Shown here: in pieces, positions 9,831 through 19,109 of the stretch | Layout of the letters: each line of letters opens with the position of its first letter | Position numbering within the stretch: the stretch's first letter is position 1 | Position numbers and translations under genes: made by a program | Notes under the pieces: model-generated | Told to the model about the DNA's origin: nothing | What the model saw: the letters and a program-made list of their open reading frames with translations, nothing else | Database searches by the model: none | NCBI GenBank assembly: GCA_951640165.1 | Contig: OX621242.1 | Span: 11,897,501-11,961,500 of the forward strand | Direction of reading: 5' to 3' | From: Pseudoips prasinana | Taxonomy: Eukaryota; Arthropoda; Insecta; Lepidoptera; Nolidae | Length of the DNA: 64,000 bases

Positions 9831-10376
9831 TTAGGCCTTACCTCACCGAGTCACCATGGCGACGTCGCCGGCTACGTAGACATGGTTACCTCTTGATGGC
9901 TACCTTCGGTAGCTGGCAACCTGTCAGTGTAGTGCTCACTCGTATAGAGAATGGACGCTTCGTGCATAGAAGAAATCGCACTTATTTATTATGTAAGTGC
10001 GCAAAAAGTTTAAAAAGAAGAATCCTAAGAAGTTATGGGTTCATCCTTTTATATCTGATCGAAGCCGAAGTGGTTTCTACAATGAACCTTTCTGTACAAT
10101 GAATGTATCGAAACTCATTATGCGTCCGTCTTTGCGGCCGGTTGGACACTGAGTGAGTGAGACGTAGCTTGCACGTGTACATTTTACTGGCGACGTCGCC
10201 AGGTCGCCACGGTCTCCAGGCTCCACACAGCGAGCCGACAGTCGTGGCGACGCTTACAGATTGGCGACGTTGCCAAACCGTCGCCTAGTGAGATGACTGC
10301 CATACGTTGTAATATGAATTGTTGGGATACGTAGCCGGCGATGTCGCCATGGCGTCTCGGTGAGATAGGGCCCTAA
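9831..10376. mobile_element. CpG-rich MITE (element L)
   Basis: The left end (TAGGCCTTACCTCACCGAG then CATGGCGACGTCGCCGGCTA) is repeated in inverse at the right end (TAGCCGGCGATGTCGCCATG then CTCGGTGAGATAGGGCCCTA), about 47 bp with few mismatches. The interior is rich in the palindrome GGCGACGTCGCC and its variants. No transposase is present. The target-site duplication is not clear; TA is possible. Confidence 0.78.
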
Positions 10377-10437
10377 GTCTACACAGTTGGCAGCTCAATA
10401 CTTTTTAGGGTTTGAGCCATGTTCAGGACATACTATG

Positions 10438-10545
10438 GCACACTATATATGGGTCACACAGGATTTGTGTGACCCATATATAGTTGCTCTGAGTGTCTTG
10501 TGTCTCCTGTGATACAGGAATTTATTCCCCTGGTCTGATAATAGC
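10438..10545 (+). repeat. SINE-F fragment with 5' inverted duplication
   Basis: The right part TGTGTGACCCATATATAGTTG with TCCTGTGATACAGGAATTTA is the body of SINE-F. The left arm ACTATATATGGGTCACACA (10442-10460) is the perfect reverse complement of 10466-10484, giving a 19-bp stem and a 5-bp loop. Confidence 0.75.
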
Positions 10546-11183
10546 TTCTTAAACAAAATGAAACGTCGAGATCTGAGAGTGTTTACTAGCAAGATGGAAA
10601 GTGTAGCTGATTAGTACTAAATACCTATTGAAAAAAAAAACTAATTGTTTAACGAGCGAGATTTTGGCATATTTTTTCTTCGCGAGCACCTCAAAAGTGT
10701 TTATTCAGTTAGATCCACTCTATGGAAATGCATTTAAAGCTGGACTGTGCTCTTCTTCATTAAACTCAATTGCTACTTGTTAGGAAACAGCAGCATAGAA
10801 GTTTCATAGCAATGAGATCAGTCTTGACTCAATAAGATTTAGTGAGTTATGAAATAACCACACTATGCTTTGTCTCAGATCCATAGCATCCACGACACTT
10901 TTAGCACCAGCGATCAGTGATTTTACGGCTGTATCGATGATGTATTTTGACATATATTGCGTATTGACGACGTTACACGGTGACGTAAAGCGATTCACAA
11001 TTTGCTTTGATGCTGTGTTGTGTTTTAGTTATTTTTATGTTTGTATATCTTGTCGTTATAGTTATCTGTATGTGCCAAATCTTCATTTTGTGATTGCGAT
11101 CTCTCGATGTGTACAAGTCTAATGCCCAGCTACAACACCGATGAGCGGAAAGGCAACTAAGTCGCGGATCATTGACACTGAAA

Positions 11184-11228
11184 GCAGATGGAACACTTAA
11201 AACTCGCTGTTTTAAGTGTTCCTTCTGC
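11184..11228. repeat. Hairpin, 20-bp arms
   Basis: GCAGATGGAACACTTAAAAC (11184-11203) pairs with GTTTTAAGTGTTCCTTCTGC (11209-11228) with one mismatch and a 5-bp loop. Confidence 0.85.
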
Positions 11229-11512
11229 TTAGTCTTAATTAAAAATTGTGTTATTATGCTTCCATATTTGAGTTCTGTGGGCTCAAACGCATTTTCATTG
11301 GTGGAATTCTTGGTGTATACACAACATTTGGGGAAGCCTCACAGTTGAGAACTACTTATTTTATGACAATGACTTGCTGCTTCACATTGGCTTATGAATA
11401 ATTTGTTATTCAAATTATATTTAAAACGTTTGTATCACTGGTTTTAAATAAGTTGATTTTGCGCCGAAGTGGACCTTAAGGAACAGAGTGATCTAATGTG
11501 GATAGGTTGTTG

Positions 11513-11588
11513 CTGGAAACTAAAAGTCGTAAGTTGACAAAAAGTGTCTATGTTTGCGCAGCGCCTAAACACAACTTTTAGTTTCCAG
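11513..11588. repeat. Inverted repeat with 46-bp spacer
   Basis: CTGGAAACTAAAAGT (11513-11527) and ACTTTTAGTTTCCAG (11574-11588) are perfect 15-bp arms, possibly the ends of a very short MITE. Confidence 0.7.
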
Positions 11589-12660
11589 TTACCGACACCG
11601 AATACTTCATGAGTATGTGTTAATTGGAAGCAACTGGACACAAAAAATGTTTACGTATGCGCGGAGTGGATGATTACAAAATGGTTCTATAGAAATCAAA
11701 TATTCATCGGTAGCTTATATCTGACACAAGACACAAAAGTGTCTTCGTTTGTGCCCTGAATTAACGCGCATGTTACTAGAGTTTATTCTTATACCTGGGT
11801 TGAATAGAATGCGGGAATTCCCCGCGGTAGAGGTTTAGATAATGAAGAGTATTTTTTATTTGGGAAAACAAATAGTTAAGTACATATTGAATCTTACAGC
11901 TATTATTAACGAGAGAAATACATTATATGGAACTTATCCACAGAAAATAATGGTAAAGTATATAATAGTATAAAGAATTACTATAAAAAGCACTTGAGAA
12001 CATTTTAGCAGATTTTTGGTATCACATAGATAATCCGCCATGCTTTTAAAATAAATTGCCTTGCATAAATTTCCATATAGACCAATAAAAATGCGCCCAT
12101 AGAAACTTACCAATAACATGGCTTTCCAACAGGTTTTTTTTTAAATAAAATTCATGTACATTGTTTAAGAAGTATTGTTTTAATAAGGTATCATGCCAAT
12201 GTCGATAGATTTCTACTAAAAATATTTACATAAATATATAAATATTTTCCATTGAATTGCTAAAAATAAGTAATAAAAACGTCCTTCGTAACTGTTAATA
12301 TCAATATAAGGGTTGAATCACATAAGTATCTATAAGGTCTTTATTCGCTTATTATAGAATTTAGTGACCCGTTCGATGTCTCCGGAGATGTTTAATGTAA
12401 GATATGGCGTGTTGTTTTAATATACATATAGTATTACAAGTTTGCTTTTCATTCCACTCTGTAGAAATATTAGTTTCATACCAAAATACTCAAGGATCCG
12501 GACTGCGGATCCTTGAACTCACTTAAATAACTTCAGATATAAAACTATTATCGCCTTCGATTAATTTCATACTATTAGTAGCGAATGTTTAGTTAATATA
12601 AGCCTAGTATTTACCTACTTTTTAATAAATGTCGAAGTCCAATAATCGTGTACGTAAGTC

Positions 12661-12835
12661 ATGTCGAAAGGTTCTGTAGTGGCGACTAATAACCAGAAGA
12701 CGCAACGTGGGAAGTTTCCAGAAGATCTTGAGAGGGTCGCCCGTGTAAGCCGCTGGATGCGGGCAGCGCAAGACTACTTATTTTGGGGGAGGCCTAATCG
12801 ACGTCTTTAGGCTGACATCTGATGATGATTTGTTC
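12661..12835 (+). repeat. RTE-like LINE 3' end
   Basis: The order GAGGGTCGCCCGTGTAAGCC, GCTGGATGCGGGCAGCGCAA, GGGGGAGGCCTA, CGTCTTTAGGCTGACATC and a GATGATGATT tail is the usual lepidopteran RTE-type 3' end. The last part is the reverse complement of the rep-B start, which links the two families. Confidence 0.7.
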
Positions 12836-12899
12836 GATAGCATTTCCTTAAAAGCAAAGCGTAAGGCTTTTTTTTGACGTGATTCCAACCGCAAAAAGT

Positions 12900-13200
12900 G
12901 TCTGGGTGGGTATGTCGCACTCGCACCTAACCTACCGTGGACTTCTCTTGGCGCCATATGGATGGAGCCCCGGGAACGCGGTTTTGCACCTTTTTGCGCC
13001 ATGTCCCAGATGGTCAGGATACGTACCCTGGGAGGGCTCTGGATTGCCCTACCCTAGAGCCAGCCCGCGACTGCGCACAAGAGGACACCTTATACTGCCA
13101 CCGCAGCCCCGAGGGGAATTGAGCTAACGACTACTGCCGCCGCCTCGACACCTCCGTCTACGAGCGATCGGCTTAATCCCGATTCCGCTCGGCGGCCTCC
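12900..13200 (+). repeat. GC-rich dispersed repeat K, copy 1
   Basis: Shares long blocks such as CAGATGGTCAGGATACGTAC and GGGAGGGCTCTGGATTGCCC with the reverse copy at 21.0-21.3 kb. Its GC content is far above the surroundings. Class unknown. The overlapping open frames in it are not conserved between the two copies. Confidence 0.75.
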
Positions 13201-13244
13201 TTCTAGAACGTGATTCGGAGAGGGAGAGGAGACGTCATAACATG

Positions 13245-13294
13245 AGTTCCAATTGAGGGACATATGATCATATGTGGTCCCTCAATGGGAACGC
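13245..13294. repeat. 50-bp near-perfect palindrome with element-J ends
   Basis: GTTCCAATTGAGGGAC at the left mirrors GTCCCTCAATGGGAAC at the right around CATATGATCATATG. The terminal words are those of element J (14079-14553), so this looks like a deletion derivative reduced to its two ends. Confidence 0.75.
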
Positions 13295-13504
13295 ATGCAA
13301 CATAACTGCCTTACAGTGGGAGGACTACGGCGTAAAGCGTAAACCTAAACTCAAGACTAAAATTTTATAGTTTGACGGCGTTGTTATCAGTGTGCTTTGA
13401 CCTATCCTCTATAACTGTGAACATATTAGTCGACTGTTTCTTCTACAGCAAAGTCGACAAGTTGCATCTACATCGTACGACAGGCAGACAGATTTATTTT
13501 TTTA

Positions 13505-13600
13505 TATCAGAGGGTGACAAACGAGCAAGTGGGTCACCAGATGGTAAGTGATCACCGCCGCCAATGGACTCTCGCAACACCAGAGGCCGGTATTAGTAGA
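13505..13600 (+). repeat. rep-M fragment
   Basis: Contains GACAAACGAGCAAGTGGGTC, CAGATGGTAAGTGATCACCG, CCGCCAATGGACTCTCGCAA and CACCAGAGG in that order, the pattern of a common lepidopteran repeat. Related pieces lie at 42.4, 45.0 and 56.0 kb. Confidence 0.7.
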
Positions 13601-13610
13601 GTATTTTTGG

Positions 13611-13715
13611 ATTAAAAATTACCTATATTAAAAATGATATAAATCGATTCAGTAAACGATTCTGAACAAACTATTTTCAGGATGTGCGTTGATTACGTTA
13701 CATGTTGTATACTTG
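13611..13715 (+). repeat. rep-O, forward copy
   Basis: About 75 bp, starting ATTAAAAATTACCTATATTA and ending CTATTTTCAGGATGTGC, is almost identical to the reverse complement of 39518-39596. Confidence 0.8.
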
Positions 13716-14078
13716 AAATAGGGTTGGGCCCAGTTTATTTTCTGAGAGACGCCGTATGATGTGACTTCCTCATCACTTAGGTAAGTAGCTATCGTGATAT
13801 ATAACGCTGTTTGCGATTGCTAAGGGAACTCCGAAATATTTTTTTAGAATAAAGGCCCGTACAAAAAAAATCCATTACAATCCTGCTGCGTGGTCACCTC
13901 AATCTCAATAATTCTTCATAGGAATTAGATTATTATTTGAAACCAAACTGTATGTATTTTGATACAGTTTATGGGTTTTTATAATCATTAGTAAAAATCA
14001 ACTACTAAAGGATAGACTGAATCATTGGTCAATTTAACTTCCGTATGCTAAGTAAATATTGTAGTTTTCCTGTGATAA
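13716..14078. other. Nothing recognised
   Basis: AT-rich spacer between repeat O and element J with no supported feature. Confidence 0.5.
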
Positions 14079-14553
14079 GCGTTTCAATTGAGGGACCACC
14101 TTTGATAGATTGTAACTTTTGTATGGCTTCTTTTATAAACTAAGGGTTGAATTTACCATCGTTCAAATACTCTTTACTAACGCTAAAACCATCCAAAAAT
14201 TCCAAATTCCATTATGGTTTCCACACAAACTGGACTTGTGGTGATCGCTTGAGGGACCATTTTCTGCATGCTAGTTCTTTTTATACAGCAAACGGGAAAG
14301 GTCGATATTTAATATGATTAGTTTTGCAAATGTTTTACTAAGCGTAGTCATTCATAGCAGTTGTAAATTGTTACTATGTTATGAGTTATGGATGCCTCCC
14401 AGTCACGTCTGACGGACCACCTTTGACCGATTGTAACTTTGGAGTAGCTACTTTTACAACTAGTGGCTAAATTTACAATTGTTTGAGAACTTTTACTAAC
14501 GGTTGACGGTTTCTAAAGGTCAAGATTCATTTGTGGTCCCTCAATGGCAACGC
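14079..14553. mobile_element. MITE (element J) with internal direct repeats
   Basis: Ends GCGTTTCAATTGAGGGACCA and TGGTCCCTCAATGGCAACGC form inverted repeats of about 20 bp. Inside, a unit of about 105 bp starting GGACCACCTTTGA occurs twice (14094-14199 and 14410-14515), and a third GAGGGACCATTT lies at 14252. No coding capacity. Confidence 0.75.
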
Positions 14554-14809
14554 TCGAACCCCGATGAGCTCTGGTGACCTTACTTACGACCTTACACGCG
14601 GAAGAAACAACATCAAAATTATTAATGTTATTATTAAGGAATGTCTTCTGTAAGGTGGAGGTACTTCCCCACTCGGGCTGCTCTAGAGTAAATAAACGCT
14701 GTGCCCTACCTCTCTTTAAGATGGCATCTACATCGTCGTATGTACGTGCGTTTGAAATAATATATGATAAAATTGGAGTTTTCTTTCTCCGTGCCCAATT
14801 TCCTCCCAA
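14554..14809 (-). other. Unidentified open frame, possible coding relic
   Basis: The minus-strand frame is open through about 85 codons with coding-like composition, including YDDVDAILKRGRAQRLF and LEQPEWGSTSTLQ. I do not recognise it. It lies downstream of the mitochondrial-protein gene on the same strand, but there is no splice evidence joining them. It could be a degenerate transposon ORF or an exon of another gene. Confidence 0.25.
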
Positions 14810-14973
14810 GTCATTTTAGGCCCTCTTAATATGTTTGCGATATTTTACGTGGTTCTTCTCCACAAACAGAAAAGAACCACGAATATCGAAATCGCATTGG
14901 AGAAAAATTTAAAGATAAACCACCATCAATCAAAAATTAACTTTACTTTAAATATTATAAAGGACATATTGCA

Positions 14974-15091
14974 TTAGTCGCTGTCGTCACATTCTTCTAT
15001 AAATTCGCTTGGGGGTCCTGGCTGTTTCGGTGGGCCCCAGTTAAAGTAGATGCTATCGGTGTACACCATCACGACGAGGGAGAAAACCCAC
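14974..15091 (-). CDS. CG7630/COX7B-like mitochondrial protein, exon 3 (terminal)
   Basis: After the acceptor TATTTTCCAG the exon completes a TGG codon and encodes WVFSLVVMVY, the end of the single transmembrane helix. The family signature TDSIYFNWGPPKQP and an acidic tail ending EECDDSD then TAA follow. The FNWGPP motif directly after the helix is the strongest family marker. The exon supplies 38 residues plus stop. There is no strong AATAAA immediately downstream, so the 3' end of the transcript is not assigned. Confidence 0.86.
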
Positions 15092-15494
15092 CTGGAAAAT
15101 AGAATACATTTCAATTACATATTACTACTACTTTTAGGTCCTGTACTTGTCGACATGAGCTGCCGACAAGTGCAGAATCGACATTTAAATAGGTGTAGAT
15201 ATATCTAAACACACACAACACACATTAGATTAAGCAGTAAACAACACCTTTCTTCTGTCTCGCCTTTTGTCAATTTCTATTGGGCTTGGAGTTTAGCGAG
15301 CGATTACCAGTAAGTAATAAAGTTAAACCAGTTGTAAGAATTTATTTAGAATTTGACGTCCTGTAGTGATTGACAAGATCAACGAGATTTCGCGGTGAAG
15401 CATTAATTCTCTAGACAAACTATACGGACATATAGGTAAGAAAATCTTACATGAGTCTTAATATATCACGATATACTTTAATTCAGTTTCATCC

Positions 15495-15540
15495 TAAAAC
15501 CGCTGTTCTTTTGTTAAATACCAAAAGAGCAGCGGTTTTA
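15495..15540. repeat. Hairpin, 19-bp arms
   Basis: TAAAACCGCTGTTCTTTTG (15495-15513) pairs with CAAAAGAGCAGCGGTTTTA (15522-15540) with one mismatch. Confidence 0.8.
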
Positions 15541-15654
15541 GATCTGCATAGATTTGTTTATTCGTATGAATATGTTTTTTGTTCATCGTTCTGTTTAGAG
15601 GACCGATATTCAGTCAGTAGGTACGACAGCGTGTGGTGTGTGTGAACTTTAAAG

Positions 15655-16035
15655 TATGACGGCCGGTTGGCGTGGTTGGTAAATGCTTGCCTTGCATGTC
15701 GCGGGTTCCATTCCCACCCAGGACTGATATTTGTGTGCATGAACATATCTGTTTAAAATAAATAAATACTTATAATAAAAAAGATTTTTATTCACGTAGA
15801 CTAAAAAATTGCTCGTAAATAGTCAGAACATGTTTGTAGTAATATAGTTATACATAAGTTTGTCCTGAGTCTGCGTGTAATTATATATATGTAATAACAA
15901 AAGAAAAGTAGTAGGTATAGGTACCTATGCAATACCTATATCAGTTATCTGGTTTCCATAGTAGATATACAAGCTCTGCTTAGTTTGGGATCACGTAGAC
16001 GTGTGTGAATAATGTGCCAAGATATTATTAAAATT
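15655..16035 (+). repeat. SINE-C, with nested insert
   Basis: The head has GGCGTGGTTGGTAAATGC and a B-box region CGCGGGTTCCATTCCCAC. The tail has TATCAGTTATCTGGTTTCC, TTAGTTTGGGATCA and CCAAGATATTATTA. The body is interrupted at 15756-15861. Confidence 0.87.
15756..15861. repeat. Insertion D-like segment inside SINE-C
   Basis: About 106 bp lies between CATATCTGTTT and GTTTGTCCTGAGTCTG. GTTT at 15752-15755 and 15858-15861 may be a 4-bp duplication. It carries TTTTTATTCACGTAGAC and AAATAGTCAGAACATGTTTG, as does the insertion at 739-985, but at a different place in the SINE. Confidence 0.6.
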
Positions 16036-16239
16036 GCTTTGAAACCTCACTAAACCTTTATAGATTTAAAGTAGGTATCTGGCAGTTAAGTAACGCTGTT
16101 CTTGATTCAATTTTAATATAAGATAAAATTTATGACCTGATCATTACCAGGTGACCGCTCAATACGATCTCTGTATATAACTGAATTCCAGACTGAAGAC
16201 GCATATTCGAGGATCAAAATTTCCAATAACCTGCACAGC

Positions 16240-16350
16240 TGTGTCTCGAAGCTCATGGGTTGCTTATTGCTTAAATTCTCATATATGGCGTCATGTCCTG
16301 GGGCAACTCCACCGGCAAGCAGGATGTACCTACCTAATTATTTGTGGCGC
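16240..16350 (+). pseudogene. Jockey/CR1-like LINE reverse transcriptase fragment
   Basis: In one plus frame the translation reads YGVMSWGNSTGKQDV, matching the conserved YG-x-x-x-WGNST motif near the C-terminus of Jockey/CR1-type reverse transcriptases. The frame is broken on both sides, so this is a dead fragment. Confidence 0.65.
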
Positions 16351-16601
16351 CAAAAGATGTCTAAGATCGAAGTTGGAATGATGCAAGAAGATTCATATCA
16401 ACCTTATTTTCGCAATCATTATATCCTTAAATTGCCTTCAGTATATGTATAGGTAATATTGTTAAAAATAATCCGGCCGCTTTTAAAATAGATCCCTTTG
16501 GTTCCCGTCGCGTCGGGTCGGGAGGGAACTTTACTGAACATATTCAGTGTACCTAAGTCTCGACGTATGAGTTTAAGCTTTTGAGAACTAAAGCTTCTCA
16601 C

Positions 16602-16713
16602 CAGAGAGCACCAAAAACCAGGACCTTGTTATAGTAGCTCTGCTTATCGTTGTACCAAGGATCCCAAGGTCCACATGGCACCGGCAGCTCATTCATGTGG
16701 GCATCGCAACGAG
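16602..16713 (-). CDS. CG7630/COX7B-like mitochondrial protein, exon 2
   Basis: Acceptor TTCCTCACACAG and donor CTCTG|GTGAGA bound 112 bp. Two leading bases complete a proline codon from exon 1, 36 codons follow, and two trailing bases (TG) complete a tryptophan with exon 3. The exon encodes NELPVPCGPWDPWYNDKQ, the family core PVP-x-G-x-W-x-x-x-Y, then YYNKVLVFGAL, the start of the membrane helix. It is too short to stand out as an ORF. Phase agreement at both junctions and the motif make it convincing. Confidence 0.88.
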
Positions 16714-17159
16714 CTGTGTGAGGAACAATAGAAATTAAAAACTCTCATTACACAAAGCTGCTATAAACTAAATAGATATCCAACCTACTTCTTCTGATGG
16801 AACACCAGGCGCCGGGAGGGTTTTAATCAGTTTCACGTTGACTTGCCCCACCAGCAGGTTCCTTTTTTTATACCCTTTACCAAGCTGTAGACTTCTTCCT
16901 GTTGTGATATTTCTTTACATAGGTACTATATCTCTACATTTTAAATCATAGGAGGCTTACGAGATGTTGAGTCTACTATGGACCACATCTTTGCTTACCA
17001 TCGATTTCGTGGTCAATGCAATACAGACCTGGCAACTTCAACCCTTCTCTCAGCTGCCAATACCACTATTTCCATTGGCGATCTGGCGACCTTAATCACG
17101 CACAGGCACGAGCGAGATAAGTGAGAGCATAACGTTCATTCACACTAAAGTGGGTAGGC

Positions 17160-17275
17160 CATCTACAAGGTGGACTTATGATCTTGTAAGGGAAGCCGCT
17201 GGATGCGACCATTGGGGAGAGCCTCCCGCCTTTTTCCTGCAGTAGATGTCTTTTAGCTGATATGATATTCCCTTA
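17160..17275 (+). repeat. RTE-like LINE 3' end, degenerate
   Basis: GGTGGACTTATGATCTTGTA, GGGAAGCCGCTGGATGCGAC, GGGGAGAGCCTCC and GTAGATGTCTTTTAGCTGAT follow the usual order of the RTE-type tail. Confidence 0.65.
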
Positions 17276-17406
17276 GTGTGACTAAGGTTGCCAAGGCTCA
17301 TGGAGGAAAAGGAAGAATCCGCAACACGCGACTGTTGCCAAGTATAACAGCAAACGGCGATTAGGTGGACCGTATGTTTATTTGTCGATATAGTAGTATA
17401 ATAATA

Positions 17407-17544
17407 GTAAGTTATTTGACTACAGCTACGCTACAGCTATATGACTATTCATTCATCAATAAGCTTTTAAAAGTACAAAATTAAAGCGTAGTGATTAATT
17501 TCGTACTTTTAAAATGGTGTAAAATTCTGTGTAGTCAAACTTAC
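17407..17544. mobile_element. Foldback MITE
   Basis: The outer ends GTAAGTTATTTGACTACA and TGTAGTCAAACTTAC are inverted repeats. An inner arm pair, CTTTTAAAAGTACAAAATTAA and TTAATTTCGTACTTTTAAAA-like, folds the centre. It lies directly against the 3' end of the SINE-B at 17548. Confidence 0.65.
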
Positions 17545-17547
17545 GTG

Positions 17548-17804
17548 ACGTCTGCTGTGTGGTGACGGCGACAAATATCAGAATCAGAATATCATCACCC
17601 CATCTCATCCCGTGGGGGGCGTAGAAGTCGACCCGAGGGAATATCTACCAGAGGACGGGAAGCAGCTTCCTTCTGAGTACTACGACCATCATACTGCGAT
17701 CGCCAACCCGCCTGCCAAGCGTGGTGATTATGGCATATCCCCTCAAGATGATTCTTGAGGGAGGCTTGTCCAGCAGTGGACTTATTTAAGCTGTAATGAT
17801 GATG
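17548..17804 (-). repeat. rep-B (SINE-B) in intron 1, sense to the gene
   Basis: On the minus strand it starts CATCATCATTACAGC, passes GTCCACTGCTGGACAAGC and ends ACGGGATGAGATGGGGTGAT. Its first base is only 8 nt downstream of the exon-1 splice donor. Confidence 0.82.
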
Positions 17805-17812
17805 AAACTTAC

Positions 17813-17885
17813 GTGGTTTTCCATATTGCCTTCGGCTGACCACAGTCGTTATTGCGGTCCGCAGACTTAAAATTCTGGCTCTCAT
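17813..17885 (-). CDS. CG7630/COX7B-like mitochondrial protein, exon 1 with start
   Basis: The ATG at 17885 has an A at -3 and opens MRARILSLRTAITTVVSRRQ, an arginine-rich, acid-free mitochondrial presequence. The coding part ends CCA C before the donor GTAAGT. The three exons give 303 bp, exactly 101 codons, so the protein is 100 residues: presequence, conserved PVP-x-G-x-W core, one transmembrane helix (about residues 54-72) and FNWGPP. This family is annotated as deltamethrin-resistance protein prag01. Its Drosophila member CG7630 is reported as the COX7B-like subunit of cytochrome c oxidase, so an inner-membrane complex IV role is inferred. An in-frame upstream ATG at 17948 would add 21 residues. 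Confidence 0.8.
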
Positions 17886-17948
17886 TATTACGTTTGCGTT
17901 CAGAGAGTGTCGACTTGATAACTTGACAGAACATAATAAAAATGACAT

Positions 17949-19109
17949 GTCGTTTTATTTTTCTACGGCGCATTATTAGTTGCTCGTTACATATACAAAC
18001 TTTTTTGTTCATTGAAGCTTTTACAACTACATATTTGATATCGTTAGAAAGAATAACTGCTTACAAGATCCGTAAAATTTTAGTTTTGTGAAAAAAACTT
18101 TATAACTACGCTATAAGTATAAATAATTATTACAACAATAACAGGAATTTATTCATTAGGAGTTGTTTGATTTTCATTCGAAGGCCAATTTATTAAATCC
18201 AGCTAGTTTGGGACAATTTGCAGGACCTCAATATTTTTATTGCGTTATGACTTGTTCTTAGATTTTTTTTTTTCATAAAATTATCTAATTTAGAGATGTG
18301 ATGTGTTTCTATCCATATTGTTTAGTACATACACGCAGTTGTAGGCCGTAGCTCTATCATGCCCTCTTAAAAACTTTTGGTACAGAAGTCTCAAAACCTT
18401 TCACGAGTCCGATTCCAATATATCAGTTATCTGGTTTCCATTGATCAAGCTCCGCTTAGACCAACATATGAAGGAAGTTTTCTAGGGGAGCATGACTGTC
18501 AATGTCAAATTAAAGTAACATGGCTTGGCGTCATGTGTATACCTACGTAAGGTATTGCTGTGTAAGTTGAAATTGATAACAACAGCTTTAAGAGTAGTAA
18601 AATTTATCGATCATATTTTATAAAATTACGTTGTAAGATTACAGCGCTCTATAACTATAACTGTGATATACAAACTTGGACTGTTTCACGGGATTACAAT
18701 TGTGCCATCATAACTTTATTTTATACACCAACTTTATTATAAACTGATGACTTTGATACTGCTAAAACAGACATAAAAATCTTTAGAAATAGCTCTTGGT
18801 ATAATAAAAACTTCACCAACTTGTAATAAAAAAATCTCCGTTAGAAAGCGTTAAGTATTCCCGAAGTTTTACAATAAAAATGTCCCTTGAGAAACTAATG
18901 TGCTATGTTGCGGGTAAGCGGTATATCGGCCGTACACTTTACTGTGGTGCTGAATTTTTTTTATTACACTTGGCTTTCTTACGTTTCCTAATTTTTAGTG
19001 TAGTTTATATATGTTGGCTGAGAGTTTATGTTCACCAATAACAGTAAGATCACACACTGGACGATAGTGGCGGGGGGAGACAGCGGTGCAAGCGCGACTT
19101 GATCATATA
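17949..19109. other. Presumed 5' flank and intergenic sequence
   Basis: Probably holds the promoter of the divergent-side gene ending at 17885; no TATA box or initiator can be assigned. A SINE-C tail fragment (TATCAGTTATCTGGTTTCC) lies at 18421-18445. The remainder is AT-rich with nothing recognised. Confidence 0.5.

Larger units (their letters stand above)
10546..12660. other. Intergenic sequence with two hairpins, no gene recognised
   Basis: AT-rich and otherwise featureless. ORFs at 10865-11122 and 10804-10998 overlap on opposite strands without family or splice support. A BamHI-like palindrome, CAAGGATCCGGACTGCGGATCCTTG, cannot be tied to a family but marks a small hairpin at 12493-12517. 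Confidence 0.45.
15092..16601 (-). other. Intron 2 of the CG7630/COX7B-like gene
   Basis: GTGAGA donor at 16601 and AG acceptor at 15092-15093. It contains a hairpin, a SINE-C with nested insert and a LINE fragment. The rest is AT-rich with no further exon visible. Confidence 0.8.
16714..17812 (-). other. Intron 1 of the CG7630/COX7B-like gene
   Basis: GTAAGT donor at 17812, acceptor at 16714. From the donor inward it holds SINE-B starting 8 nt in, a foldback MITE (17407-17544) and an RTE-like 3' end (17160-17275). At 16833-16925 a minus frame reads KEISQQEEVYSLVKG then stops; it looks like a repeat relic rather than an exon. Confidence 0.8.

Noticed and set aside
9767..10102. 111-codon plus-strand ORF
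   Set aside because: It runs across the left terminus and CpG-rich interior of MITE L and has no family resemblance or splice context; it is an accident of composition.
12879..13127. GC-rich overlapping plus ORFs of 61-82 codons
   Set aside because: They lie in dispersed repeat K and the frames are not kept in the second copy at 21 kb.
16833..16925. Minus frame reading KEISQQEEVYSLVKGIKK as a further exon of the mitochondrial-protein gene
   Set aside because: The three-exon model is complete and in phase without it; this frame stops at both ends and lacks splice sites.
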